A DNA stretch of 64,000 bases, from assembly GCA_910577295.1 (NCBI GenBank), contig CAJTLS010000007.1:1-64000 (forward strand), read 5' to 3'. Source of the stretch: an uncultured Eubacterium sp. GTDB taxonomy: Bacteria; Bacillota; Clostridia; Lachnospirales; Lachnospiraceae. A program made the translations under genes and the position numbers. The notes beneath the pieces were generated by a model. It was given only the letters and a program-made list of their open reading frames with translations, did no database searches and was not told the origin of the DNA. Positions 9,492-18,136 of this stretch are shown in pieces (positions within the stretch are counted from its first letter, which is position 1; the number at the start of each line of letters is the position of its first letter).

Positions 9492-9656
9492 TTCTGTTTC
9501 GTCAGACTGCGAGTTTTGCGAAGGGCGGCGCATATTTCTGTAAACGGAGAAAACAATGTATTTTTCGTCGGGGGCAGTATACCGAACAAGGTACGGCAGG
9601 ATACCTGCGGGAAAGACATCTTTATATACAATTTATGAACGTTTGCCTTACTGTGC

Positions 9657-9686
9657 TTGACACATCCCCCCTTTTTGCATTATACT
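9657..9686 (+). promoter_or_regulatory. Sigma-A promoter of leuB-ilvD-ilvB
   Basis: TTGACA at 9657-9662 and TATACT at 9681-9686 with an 18-base spacer, giving an expected 5' leader of about 50 bases before leuB. No T-box or leader-peptide attenuator fits in that leader, so amino-acid control, if any, acts at the promoter. The remaining 160 bases back to the previous stop show no feature I can support. Confidence 0.75.
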
Positions 9687-9743
9687 ATGAAATTATGGGG
9701 ATAGTATGCCCTTTTGACATAAGGAAATGGAGATGAGACGTAC

Positions 9744-10826
9744 ATGAAATATCATATTGCAGTAATTCCGGGAGACGGTATCGGTCCTGAGATTGTGGCC
9801 GAAGCAAAAAAAGTTTTAGATAAAGTAGCGAGCGTCTATGGACATGACTTTGAATATGAAGAGCTGCTGATGGGCGGTTGCTCGATTGATGCTTATGGGG
9901 AACCATTGACGGAGGATACATTGGAGCGTGCAAGAAGAAGCGATTCCATCCTGCTTGGTTCGGTAGGCGGACGAGTCGGTGTGGATAGCTGGTATGATTT
10001 ACCGCCGGAAAAGAGACCGGAAGCCGGTCTTTTGAAAATTCGCAAAGGTCTGGGATTGTTTTGTAATTTACGTCCGGCGATTTTATTTGAAGAGTTAAGC
10101 GGTGCGTGTCCCCTGAAAGAAGAGATTATTGAGGGCGGGTTTGATTTTATCTTTGCCCGTGAATTGACAGGCGGTCTCTATTTTGGAGAGCGTTACACAA
10201 AGAAAATTGACGGTGTTATGACGGCTGTCGATACATTAAAATATGATGAAAATGAGATACGGCGCATTGCGAAACAGGCTTTTGAGATTGCCATGAAACG
10301 CAGAAAGCGCGTCTGTAGTGTTGATAAGGCAAATGTTTTGGATTCTTCGCGTCTGTGGTCTAAAGTCGTCGAGGAGGTCAGCAAGGATTATCCAGAAGTG
10401 GAGCTGACCAACATGCTGGTAGATAATTGCGCCATGCAGATTGTCCGCAATCCAAAACAGTTTGATGTTATATTGACAGAGAATATGTTTGGCGACATAT
10501 TGTCGGATGAGGCAAGTATGGTGACAGGTTCTTTGGGAATGCTTTCTTCTGCCAGTTTGGGAGAGGGAACGTTTGGTATGTATGAGCCGAGTCATGGCTC
10601 TGCTCCTGACATTGCTGGCCAAAATAAAGCCAATCCAATTGCAACGATTCTTTCCGCTGCTATGCTGCTTCGTTATTCATTTGCGCTTTCGAAAGAAGCA
10701 GATGCGATAGAAAATGCAGTGAAGACGGTGCTGAAAAAGGGATTGAGGACAATAGATATAATGGATGATGGCAAAACCCTTTTGGGAACAAAAGAGATGG
10801 GGGACGCCATTGCGAATGAGATATGA
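9744..10826 (+). CDS. leuB: 3-isopropylmalate dehydrogenase
   Basis: A 360-residue cytoplasmic NAD-dependent enzyme that oxidatively decarboxylates 3-isopropylmalate in leucine synthesis. The family is shown by the N-terminal VIPGDGIGPEI, the substrate-loop arginines (LLKIRKGLGLFCNLRPA), RELTGGLYFGE, the catalytic lysine/aspartate region (VDKANVLDSSRLW; ENMFGDILSDEASMVTGSLG) and the NAD-binding YEPSHGSAPDIAGQNKANP. Length and start are normal for LeuB. It is first in an operon with ilvD and ilvB. leuA and leuCD are not in the window. Confidence 0.96.
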   Translation: MKYHIAVIPGDGIGPEIVAEAKKVLDKVASVYGHDFEYEELLMGGCSIDAYGEPLTEDTLERARRSDSILLGSVGGRVGVDSWYDLPPEKRPEAGLLKIRKGLGLFCNLRPAILFEELSGACPLKEEIIEGGFDFIFARELTGGLYFGERYTKKIDGVMTAVDTLKYDENEIRRIAKQAFEIAMKRRKRVCSVDKANVLDSSRLWSKVVEEVSKDYPEVELTNMLVDNCAMQIVRNPKQFDVILTENMFGDILSDEASMVTGSLGMLSSASLGEGTFGMYEPSHGSAPDIAGQNKANPIATILSAAMLLRYSFALSKEADAIENAVKTVLKKGLRTIDIMDDGKTLLGTKEMGDAIANEI

Positions 10827-10845
10827 AGAAATGGAGATGAAATAG

Positions 10846-12507
10846 ATGAAAAGTGATTCCGTAAAGAAAGGTATGCAGACAGCACCCCAGCGTTCTTTGT
10901 TTCATGCGCTTGGGTTGACGAAAGAGGAATTAGAAAAGCCACTGGTAGCGATTGTCAGCTCATATAATGAGATTGTACCGGGGCATATGAATTTGGATAA
11001 AATAGTAGAAGCCGCTAAGTTAGGTGTGGCAATGGCGGGAGGTACACCGATTGTATTTCCGGCAATTGCAGTCTGTGATGGAATTGCCATGGGGCATATT
11101 GGCATGAAATATTCTTTAGTGACGCGTGATTTGATTGCAGATTCGACCGAGTGCATGGCATTGGCGCATGCATTTGATGCTATGGTGATGGTTCCGAACT
11201 GTGATAAGAATGTTCCCGGACTGTTGATGGCGGCAGCCCGTGTCAATATTCCTACCGTATTTGTCAGCGGCGGGCCGATGCTTGCCGGTCATGTGCAGGG
11301 AAAGAAGACTTCTCTGTCAAGTATGTTTGAGGCAGTTGGGGCGCATGCAGCGGGTAAGATGTCAGAAGAACAGGTGGATGATTTTGTTAATCATGCTTGT
11401 CCGACTTGCGGTTCCTGCTCCGGTATGTATACAGCTAATTCCATGAACTGTTTAACTGAGGCCATTGGAATGGGACTTCAGGGAAATGGGACGATTCCGG
11501 CAGTATATTCTGACCGCATACGTCTTGCAAAACATGCGGGTATGCAGGTAATGGAAATGTATCGAAGAAACATTCGTCCGCGTGATATTATGAATGAAAA
11601 AGCATTTATCAATGCAATGACGGTGGACATGGCGCTTGGTTGTTCTACCAATACGATGCTTCATCTTCCGGCAATTGCTCACGAAGCAGGTGTTGAGTTG
11701 AATTTGGATATTGCCAATGAGATTAGTGCCAAGACGCCAAATCTCTGCCATCTGGCTCCGGCGGGACACACTTACATGGAGCAGCTCAACGAAGCCGGCG
11801 GCGTGTATGCGGTGATGAATGAATTGAGTAAGAAAGATCTTCTTTATACGGATATTATCACGGTAAGCGGTAAGACCGTAGGGGAGAATATTGAACATGT
11901 ATATAATCGTGATGAAGAAGTGATTCGTCCGATTGATAATCCATATAGTGAAACAGGTGGTATTGCTGTTCTCAAAGGGAATTTGGCTCCGGATTCAGGC
12001 GTCGTAAAACGTTCTGCCGTAGTACCTGAAATGATGGTTCATGAGGGACCGGCGCGCGTTTTTGATTGTGAGGAAGATGCCATTGAAGCTATCAAAGGCG
12101 GCAAGATTGTTGCCGGTGACGTTGTAGTTATCCGCTATGAAGGACCGAAAGGCGGACCGGGTATGCGCGAGATGTTGAATCCGACGTCGGCGATTGCCGG
12201 TATGGGACTTGGATCTTCGGTAGCTTTGATTACCGATGGACGTTTTTCAGGCGCTTCCCGTGGCGCTTCGATTGGGCATGTGTCGCCGGAGGCGGCAGTA
12301 GGAGGCCCGATTGCCTTAGTGGAAGAGGGAGATATCATTAAGATTAATATTCCTGAGAATAAGTTGAATGTGGATATTTCTGCAGAAGAGATGGAAGCAA
12401 GACGTCAGAAGTGGCAGCCGAGAGAGCCGAAAGTGACGACCGGCTATCTGGCGCGCTACGCAAATATGGTTACATCGGGCAGCACCGGTGCCATTTTAAA
12501 TCAATAG
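10846..12507 (+). CDS. ilvD: Dihydroxy-acid dehydratase
   Basis: A 553-residue iron-sulfur dehydratase converting dihydroxy-isovalerate and dihydroxy-methylvalerate to the 2-keto acids for valine, leucine and isoleucine. Cysteine motifs are NCDKNVPG (C119) and CPTCGSCSGMYTANSMN (C185, C188, C191). Also visible are AVCDGIAMGH, DGRFSGASRG and a GHVSPEAAVGGP block near the C-terminus. The classical early cysteine near residue 49 is replaced in the VPGHMNLDK stretch, a known variant in anaerobes. It starts 19 bases after leuB and ends 18 bases before ilvB. Confidence 0.96.
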   Translation: MKSDSVKKGMQTAPQRSLFHALGLTKEELEKPLVAIVSSYNEIVPGHMNLDKIVEAAKLGVAMAGGTPIVFPAIAVCDGIAMGHIGMKYSLVTRDLIADSTECMALAHAFDAMVMVPNCDKNVPGLLMAAARVNIPTVFVSGGPMLAGHVQGKKTSLSSMFEAVGAHAAGKMSEEQVDDFVNHACPTCGSCSGMYTANSMNCLTEAIGMGLQGNGTIPAVYSDRIRLAKHAGMQVMEMYRRNIRPRDIMNEKAFINAMTVDMALGCSTNTMLHLPAIAHEAGVELNLDIANEISAKTPNLCHLAPAGHTYMEQLNEAGGVYAVMNELSKKDLLYTDIITVSGKTVGENIEHVYNRDEEVIRPIDNPYSETGGIAVLKGNLAPDSGVVKRSAVVPEMMVHEGPARVFDCEEDAIEAIKGGKIVAGDVVVIRYEGPKGGPGMREMLNPTSAIAGMGLGSSVALITDGRFSGASRGASIGHVSPEAAVGGPIALVEEGDIIKINIPENKLNVDISAEEMEARRQKWQPREPKVTTGYLARYANMVTSGSTGAILNQ

Positions 12508-12525
12508 ACGAAAGAGGTGCTTATT

Positions 12526-14232
12526 ATGCAGTTAAACGGCTCACAAATTATTGTTGAGTGTCTGCTTGAACAGGGAGTAGATACTGTATTTGGTTATCCG
12601 GGTGGATGTATTTTAAATGTATATGATGAATTATATCGATATCAGGACCGTATCCGTCATATTTTAACTTCTCACGAACAGGGAGCGGCTCATGCGGCAG
12701 ACGGTTATGCAAGGGCAACCGGCAAAGTAGGAGTATGTATGGCGACGAGCGGACCGGGGGCGACAAATTTAGTAACGGGAATCGGTACGGCGTATATGGA
12801 TTCGGTTCCTATGGTGGCGATTACATGTAACGTTGCCAATCCGCTGCTTGGAAAAGATTCTTTTCAGGAAGTGGATATTGCCGGTATCACAATGCCGATT
12901 ACGAAACATAGTTTTATTGTAAAGGATATAAATGAGTTGGCGGGCGCTATGCGACGTGCTTTTAAGATTGCGCAGACAGGTCGTCCGGGCCCGGTTCTTG
13001 TTGATGTGACGAAAGATGTTACGGCGGCGACAGTTGATTACGCTCCAATGACGCCTGAGATTATCCAGCGTCAGGTAGATACGATAGACCAGCATGATAT
13101 CGAGGCGGTGCTTCAGGTTATTAAAGAATCAGAAAAACCGATGATTTTCGTTGGTGGAGGTGCGGTTCTTTCGGGAGCGGAAGCAGAGTTACGCGAGTTT
13201 GCAAGAAAAACCGATGCTCCGGTTACCGACACCCTGATGGGTAAGGGAGCCTTTGACGGAACGGAAGATACTTATACCGGAATGCTTGGTATGCACGGAA
13301 CAAAGACGGCGAATTTGAGCGTGACAGAATGCGATTTGCTTTTAGTGCTTGGCGCTCGTTTCTCTGACCGAGTTACCGGAAATGCAGAGAAATTTGCCAG
13401 TCATGCCAAGATTGTTCATATTGATATAGACCCGGCAGAAATTAATAAAAATATTCAGGTTGATTACTCAATTATCGGCGATTTAAAATCCGTTTTGGAG
13501 ATTTTAAATAAGAAGCTGGAGCAGCAATATCATAAGCCGTGGATGGATAAAGTCCGCGCGCGCAAAGAAGCGCTTCCGATGACATATTCTTCGGATGAAC
13601 TGACTGGTCCATATGTGATTGAACGTATTTCCGAGCTTACAAATAATGAGGCAATCATCACAACGGATGTCGGGCAACATCAGATGTGGGCGGCTCAATA
13701 TTATAAATACCGTACACCGAGGCAGTTACTCACTTCCGGGGGTATGGGAACAATGGGATATGGTGTCGGCGCTTGTATCGGCGCCAAACTGGGAAAACCG
13801 GAAAAGGCGGTTATCAATATTGCCGGAGATGGTTGTTTCCGTATGAATATGAATGAGATTGCAACCGCAACCCGATATAACATTCCGATTATCCAGATTG
13901 TATTTAATAATCACGCGCTTGGCATGGTTCGCCAGTGGCAGACTTTGTTTTATGGAAAGCGCTATTCCAATACAATCTTGGAAGATAAAGTAGATTATTG
14001 CAAAGTTTCTGAGGCCATGGGCGCTAAGGCGATTCGTGTAACGACCAAAGAGGAAGTAGACGATGCGGTTAAGACGGCATTGGCTGCCGAGGAACCGGTA
14101 GTAATCGAAGTAGTGATTGGTCAGGATGACAAGGTTTGGCCAATGGTAGCGCCAGGGGCAGCGATTGAAGATGCTTTTGATGAGAAAGAATTGCTTGAAA
14201 AAGAGGCGTCTGAAAATCGTGACAATAACTAA
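12526..14232 (+). CDS. ilvB: Acetolactate synthase, large (catalytic) subunit
   Basis: A 568-residue ThDP enzyme catalysing the first common step of branched-chain amino-acid synthesis. The catalytic glutamate is in TSHEQGAAHAADGYARATG (E51). The ThDP/Mg site is GDGCFRMNMNEIATATRYNIP. The C-terminal KVWPMVAPGAA fits the biosynthetic (FAD-dependent) rather than the catabolic AlsS form. Start ATG 12526 has AAAGAGG eight bases upstream and is preferred to GTG 12517. No small regulatory subunit (ilvN/ilvH) follows; serC comes next after 27 bases. The regulatory subunit must be elsewhere or absent. Confidence 0.95.
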   Translation: MQLNGSQIIVECLLEQGVDTVFGYPGGCILNVYDELYRYQDRIRHILTSHEQGAAHAADGYARATGKVGVCMATSGPGATNLVTGIGTAYMDSVPMVAITCNVANPLLGKDSFQEVDIAGITMPITKHSFIVKDINELAGAMRRAFKIAQTGRPGPVLVDVTKDVTAATVDYAPMTPEIIQRQVDTIDQHDIEAVLQVIKESEKPMIFVGGGAVLSGAEAELREFARKTDAPVTDTLMGKGAFDGTEDTYTGMLGMHGTKTANLSVTECDLLLVLGARFSDRVTGNAEKFASHAKIVHIDIDPAEINKNIQVDYSIIGDLKSVLEILNKKLEQQYHKPWMDKVRARKEALPMTYSSDELTGPYVIERISELTNNEAIITTDVGQHQMWAAQYYKYRTPRQLLTSGGMGTMGYGVGACIGAKLGKPEKAVINIAGDGCFRMNMNEIATATRYNIPIIQIVFNNHALGMVRQWQTLFYGKRYSNTILEDKVDYCKVSEAMGAKAIRVTTKEEVDDAVKTALAAEEPVVIEVVIGQDDKVWPMVAPGAAIEDAFDEKELLEKEASENRDNN

Positions 14233-14259
14233 CTAAATAATTGAAGGAGGATTTTTACC

Positions 14260-15342
14260 GTGGCTAGAGTGTATAACTTTTCAGCAGGTCCGGCCGTATT
14301 GCCGGAAGAAGTATTGAAAGAAGCAGCAGATGAGATGTTAGATTATGAGGGAACTGGAATGTCCGTTATGGAGATGAGCCATCGTTCTGCGGCATATGAT
14401 AAGATTATCAAAGATGCAGAGCAGGATTTACGGGATTTGATGGAGATTCCGGATAACTATAAAGTACTGTTCCTGCAAGGAGGAGCTTCTCAGCAGTTTG
14501 CTATGATTCCAATGAATCTTATGAAAAATGGAGTGGCAGATTATATCGTGACAGGACAGTGGGCAAAAAAGGCTTATCAGGAAGCTTGCAAATATGGTAA
14601 GGCAGTAAAGATTGCATCATCGGAAGACAAAACTTTTTCCTATATTCCTGACTGTTCTGATTTGCCAATTGACGAGGATGCTGATTATGTGTACATTTGT
14701 GAGAACAACACAATCTACGGAACGAAATACAAGACATTGCCGAACACGAAAGGCAAAACTTTAGTGGCGGATGTATCCTCCTGCTTTCTTTCCGAGCCGG
14801 TTGATGTTAGCAAATATGGCATTATTTACGGTGGAGTTCAGAAGAATATCGGGCCGGCCGGCGTCGTTATTGTAATCATCCGTGAGGATTTGATTCCGGA
14901 AGAAACGGATGAAAAAGTGCCTACAATGCTTCAGTACAAAACACATGCCGATGCGCAGTCGCTCTATAATACGCCTCCGGCATATGGTATTTATATCTGT
15001 GGAAAAGTATTCAAGTGGCTGAAGAAGATGGGCGGCTTGGCAGAGATGAAGAAGAAAAATGAGGAAAAAGCTAAAATTTTATATGATTTCTTAGATTCTT
15101 CCAAACTTTTTCAGGGAACAGTTCGCGCTGAAGACCGTTCACTGATGAATGTGCCATTTGTGACAGGAGACGCTGACATGGATGCAAAATTTGTAAAAGC
15201 AGCTAAAGAAGCCGGTTTTGAAAACCTCAAAGGGCATCGAACGGTTGGCGGTATGCGTGCCAGCATTTACAATGCCATGCCAAAAGAGGGTGTTGAGAAG
15301 CTGGTGGCATTTATGAAAAAATTTGAAGAAGAGAATGCTTGA
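14260..15342 (+). CDS. serC: Phosphoserine aminotransferase
   Basis: A 360-residue PLP enzyme making 3-phosphoserine from 3-phosphohydroxypyruvate and glutamate. Diagnostic stretches are VYNFSAGPAVLPEEVL, GTGMSVMEMSHRS, FLQGGASQQFAM and the PLP-lysine region YGGVQKNIGPAGVV. The C-terminal GHRTVGGMRASIYNAM binds substrate phosphate. It begins with GTG at 14260 behind a near-perfect AAGGAGG. serA follows 14 bases after the stop, making a two-gene serine operon probably continuous with ilvB upstream. Confidence 0.97.
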   Translation: MARVYNFSAGPAVLPEEVLKEAADEMLDYEGTGMSVMEMSHRSAAYDKIIKDAEQDLRDLMEIPDNYKVLFLQGGASQQFAMIPMNLMKNGVADYIVTGQWAKKAYQEACKYGKAVKIASSEDKTFSYIPDCSDLPIDEDADYVYICENNTIYGTKYKTLPNTKGKTLVADVSSCFLSEPVDVSKYGIIYGGVQKNIGPAGVVIVIIREDLIPEETDEKVPTMLQYKTHADAQSLYNTPPAYGIYICGKVFKWLKKMGGLAEMKKKNEEKAKILYDFLDSSKLFQGTVRAEDRSLMNVPFVTGDADMDAKFVKAAKEAGFENLKGHRTVGGMRASIYNAMPKEGVEKLVAFMKKFEEENA

Positions 15343-15356
15343 GGAGGGAAACAGGA

Positions 15357-16523
15357 ATGAGTCTGAAAGTAAATTGTTTGAATCCAATTGCCGAATGCGG
15401 TTTGGATATGTTAGATGACCGTTATGAATTGACGGATAATACAGAGGAGGCACAGGCAATTTTAGTGCGCAGTGCAGTTATGCATGATATGGAATTATCG
15501 GATAATTTATTGGCAGTTGCCCGCGCCGGAGCCGGAGTAAACAATATTCCGTTGGAAACATGTGCTGAAAAAGGTGTTGTTGTATTTAACACACCGGGAG
15601 CCAATGCCAACGGTGTAAAAGAGCTTGTAATTGCATCTATGCTGCTTGCTGCCCGTGATATTACCGGTGGTATTCAGTGGTGTAAAGAGAACAAAGACGA
15701 CCCGGATATCGCAAAAGCCGGTGAAAAGGCCAAGAAAGCATATGCGGGAACAGAGATTAAAGGCAAAAAGCTTGGTATTATTGGTTTAGGTGCGATTGGC
15801 GTTCTGGTTGCCAATGCTGCCAATCGTCTGGGAATGGATGTATATGGCTGCGACCCTTATTTGTCGGTCGAGCACGCCTTGAATATGTCCCGTGATGTGA
15901 CAATGGTAAAATCCAATGATGAACTGTTTGCTATGTGTGATTACATTACCGTTCACGTTCCACTGTTGGATTCCACGAAGGGGATGTTTAATAAATCAGC
16001 TTTTGACAAGATGAAAGACGGTGTAGTTATACTTAATTTCTCCCGTGATACATTAGTTGTGGAAGAAGATATGCGGGCGGCATTGGAGTCCGGTAAGGTG
16101 GGAAGATATGTTGTTGATTTCCCAAATCCTACGACGGTAAACCTGCCGAACACGACGGTTACTCCTCATTTGGGAGCTTCCACGCAGGAGTCAGAAGATA
16201 ACTGTGCGAAGATGGCAGTAAGTGAAATCCGTGATTTCATGGAAAATGGAAATATAAGAAACTCTGTAAACTATCCGGATTGTGACGCCGGTGTCTGCTC
16301 TACGGAGGGACGTATTACGGTTGCCCACAAAAACGTGCCAAATATGCTGACACAGTTTACCGGATTGTTCGCCAAAGATAATGTAAATATAGAAAACATG
16401 GTGAATAAGAGCCGCGGAGATTTTGCCTATTCCATCTTTGATGTATGCACAGAGATTACGGAACAGGTTGTGAAAGAATTGGAAGCGATTGACGGTGTTA
16501 TCCGCGTACGTGTCATTAAATAA
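15357..16523 (+). CDS. serA: D-3-phosphoglycerate dehydrogenase (ACT-type)
   Basis: A 388-residue NAD-dependent enzyme opening serine synthesis. The NAD fold is GLGAIGVLVANAANRLGMDVYGCDPY. The substrate/catalytic region includes RAGAGVNNIP and VTPHLGASTQESEDNCAKMA, with the catalytic histidine in PHLG. A C-terminal ACT domain at about 320-388 (NVPNMLTQFTGLFAKDNVNIENM) suggests serine feedback. ATG 15357 with GAGGAGG 10 bases upstream is chosen over TTG 15339, which overlaps serC. Length is typical of the short clostridial form lacking the extra allosteric domain. Confidence 0.96.
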   Translation: MSLKVNCLNPIAECGLDMLDDRYELTDNTEEAQAILVRSAVMHDMELSDNLLAVARAGAGVNNIPLETCAEKGVVVFNTPGANANGVKELVIASMLLAARDITGGIQWCKENKDDPDIAKAGEKAKKAYAGTEIKGKKLGIIGLGAIGVLVANAANRLGMDVYGCDPYLSVEHALNMSRDVTMVKSNDELFAMCDYITVHVPLLDSTKGMFNKSAFDKMKDGVVILNFSRDTLVVEEDMRAALESGKVGRYVVDFPNPTTVNLPNTTVTPHLGASTQESEDNCAKMAVSEIRDFMENGNIRNSVNYPDCDAGVCSTEGRITVAHKNVPNMLTQFTGLFAKDNVNIENMVNKSRGDFAYSIFDVCTEITEQVVKELEAIDGVIRVRVIK

Positions 16524-16543
16524 GTGAGAAATTATAAAGACAG

Positions 16544-16576
16544 GAAAAGGGCGAACGGTTGTGTCGTCCTTTTCTT
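16544..16576 (+). terminator. Intrinsic terminator after serA
   Basis: A ten-base-pair stem, GAAAAGGGCG (544-553) with CGTCCTTTTC (565-574) in local numbering from 16000, contains one G-U pair and closes an 11-base loop. The U tract is inside the 3' arm. It ends the ilv/ser transcription unit. Confidence 0.6.
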
Positions 16577-16616
16577 AATCTAAGCGGGGACGATTTCCCT
16601 TATGGAGGATACAACC

Positions 16617-16713
16617 AGCTATTTGTTTCTGAGCGAAAGCAAATAGCTTTGTTCCGACACGAAAAACTCTTCGAGTTTTCTCGTGCGGTTTTTCGCGATA
16701 AATCGCTCAGAAA
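16617..16713 (+). ncRNA. Structured leader of folC with competing stems
   Basis: Three complementarities lie in 97 bases. AGCTATTTG (16617-16625) pairs with CAAATAGCT (16640-16648). A long hairpin (16658-16685) carries arms of 12 and 13 bases and a TTC loop. TTTCTGAGCGA (16626-16636) pairs exactly with TCGCTCAGAAA (16703-16713). The last pair uses the loop of the first stem, so it is either a pseudoknot or a switch. It ends directly against the folC ribosome-binding site (TGAGG at 16714-16718). No riboswitch class I know matches. It could instead be a dispersed intergenic repeat. Confidence 0.45.
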
Positions 16714-16725
16714 TGAGGTATTAAA

Positions 16726-18009
16726 TTGTATTATGAGCAGGCGATGGCTTATATAAAAAATTATAAAACTGCCGGTATTTCACTGGGATTAGAGCGGATG
16801 CGGGAGCTCTGTTCCCGTCTGAATCATCCAGAGCGAAAACTGTCTTTTATTCATATTGCGGGAACGAACGGTAAAGGTTCTACTGCCGCTTATATTAGCA
16901 GTATTTTCGGTGTCAACGGATATCTGGTGGGACGGTATGTGTCGCCGGTTGTTTTTCAGTATGAGGAATGTATTCAGTTTGAGGACAGTCGGGGAATTAC
17001 TTTTATTGACAAGAATCTGCTGGCAGAGGCAGTTACGGAAACAGCTTCTGCCATTGCCGCCATGGAGCGGGAGGGGAAAGAGCTGCCTACTATTTTTGAA
17101 TTCGAGACTGCCATGGCTTTTCTGGCATTTGTGAAGAGAGGATGTCAGATTGTTGTGCTGGAAGCCGGACTAGGCGGGCGGGAAGATGCGACTAATGTCA
17201 TTGAGAATGTCATTGCTTCTGTCATCACTCCCGTCAGTAGAGATCATATGAAGATGTTAGGGGATACAGTGGAAGAGATTGCGCGGGAAAAGGCAGGGAT
17301 AATACGGGAGGGCGTTCCGGTCATTAGTTTCCAGAAAGAAAAGTCTGCCGGACAGGTCATTGCTTCGGTTTGTGAGCAAAAAAGCGCGCTCCTGATAACC
17401 GTTTGTCCGGCTGATATAAAACTGCTCCGTTCGGATTTGCAGGGCAGTCTGTTCTCTTATCAGGGCGAGCATTTTCGCACGCAGATGACAGGCGTGTATC
17501 AGATTGAAAATGCCTGTCTGGCAATTGAGACATGCCGGAATTTGGGCTCCGGCTTTTCTTTTGATGAGCCGCAGCTGATGATTGGAATACGCGAGGCAAG
17601 ATGGCGGGGGCGGTTCGAGGTTGTCAATAAAGAGCCGCTGCTTCTTGTGGATGGCGCCCATAATGAGAGTGGGGCCAGAGCGCTGCGGGAATCGGTGGAG
17701 ACTCTGCTTGACGGTCGGAGAATACACGGTGTGATGGGAGTTTTTCGCGATAAGGAATATGATAAAATAATCGAAATAATGCGGCCTGTTCTTCAGGATA
17801 TTGTAGTCGTCAGGGCGCCTGCCGAAAGGGGATTGGAGGCGGATGTTCTGGCAGGAGCGTGGCGGGACAAGGGGTGTACGGACGTCACGACTGCCGACAG
17901 TGTAAAGGCGGGATTAAAGCTGGCCTTACAACGCTGCGGGGGAAACGATGCCGTGGTTATGTTCGGCTCGCTGTCACTTTTGGGGGAACTGACGGTGAAA
18001 AAAGGATAG
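16726..18009 (+). CDS. folC: Folylpolyglutamate synthase / dihydrofolate synthase
   Basis: A 427-residue Mur-ligase-like enzyme that adds glutamate to dihydropteroate or folates using ATP. The P-loop is HIAGTNGKGST (about residues 43-53). The Mg-binding region is EFETAMAFLAF followed by VLEAGLGGREDATN, and SRDHMKMLGDTVEEIAREKAGI is the classic FolC omega-loop block. The C-terminal domain has LLVDGAHNESGARAL. A TTG start at 16726 matches the family N-terminus (MxYEQAMAYI) and has GAGG at a good distance. The immediate leader is highly structured (see 16617-16713). Confidence 0.94.
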   Translation: MYYEQAMAYIKNYKTAGISLGLERMRELCSRLNHPERKLSFIHIAGTNGKGSTAAYISSIFGVNGYLVGRYVSPVVFQYEECIQFEDSRGITFIDKNLLAEAVTETASAIAAMEREGKELPTIFEFETAMAFLAFVKRGCQIVVLEAGLGGREDATNVIENVIASVITPVSRDHMKMLGDTVEEIAREKAGIIREGVPVISFQKEKSAGQVIASVCEQKSALLITVCPADIKLLRSDLQGSLFSYQGEHFRTQMTGVYQIENACLAIETCRNLGSGFSFDEPQLMIGIREARWRGRFEVVNKEPLLLVDGAHNESGARALRESVETLLDGRRIHGVMGVFRDKEYDKIIEIMRPVLQDIVVVRAPAERGLEADVLAGAWRDKGCTDVTTADSVKAGLKLALQRCGGNDAVVMFGSLSLLGELTVKKG

Positions 18010-18136
18010 CTTTTTTATGCAGATACAGGTATAATGGGAGAAAAAGGTTATGATACACGGCTAGGGGTAAAAGAGAAAGAAAGCAGGCAGAATGACGTTC
18101 TTCTGTGTATATTTCAGATTGGAGAGGAGTATGAGA

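Noticed and set aside
9532..9546. CodY-box-like ATATTTCTGTAAACG upstream of leuB
   Set aside because: Five mismatches to the consensus and over 100 bases before the promoter.
9492..9743. T-box or leucine attenuator before leuB
   Set aside because: Leader after the predicted start is only about 50 bases, with no T-box sequence, leader peptide or terminator hairpin.
16559..16756. 65-codon open frame between serA and folC
   Set aside because: Overlaps a terminator and strong hairpins and runs into folC in another frame; treated as part of a structured or repeated element, not a gene.
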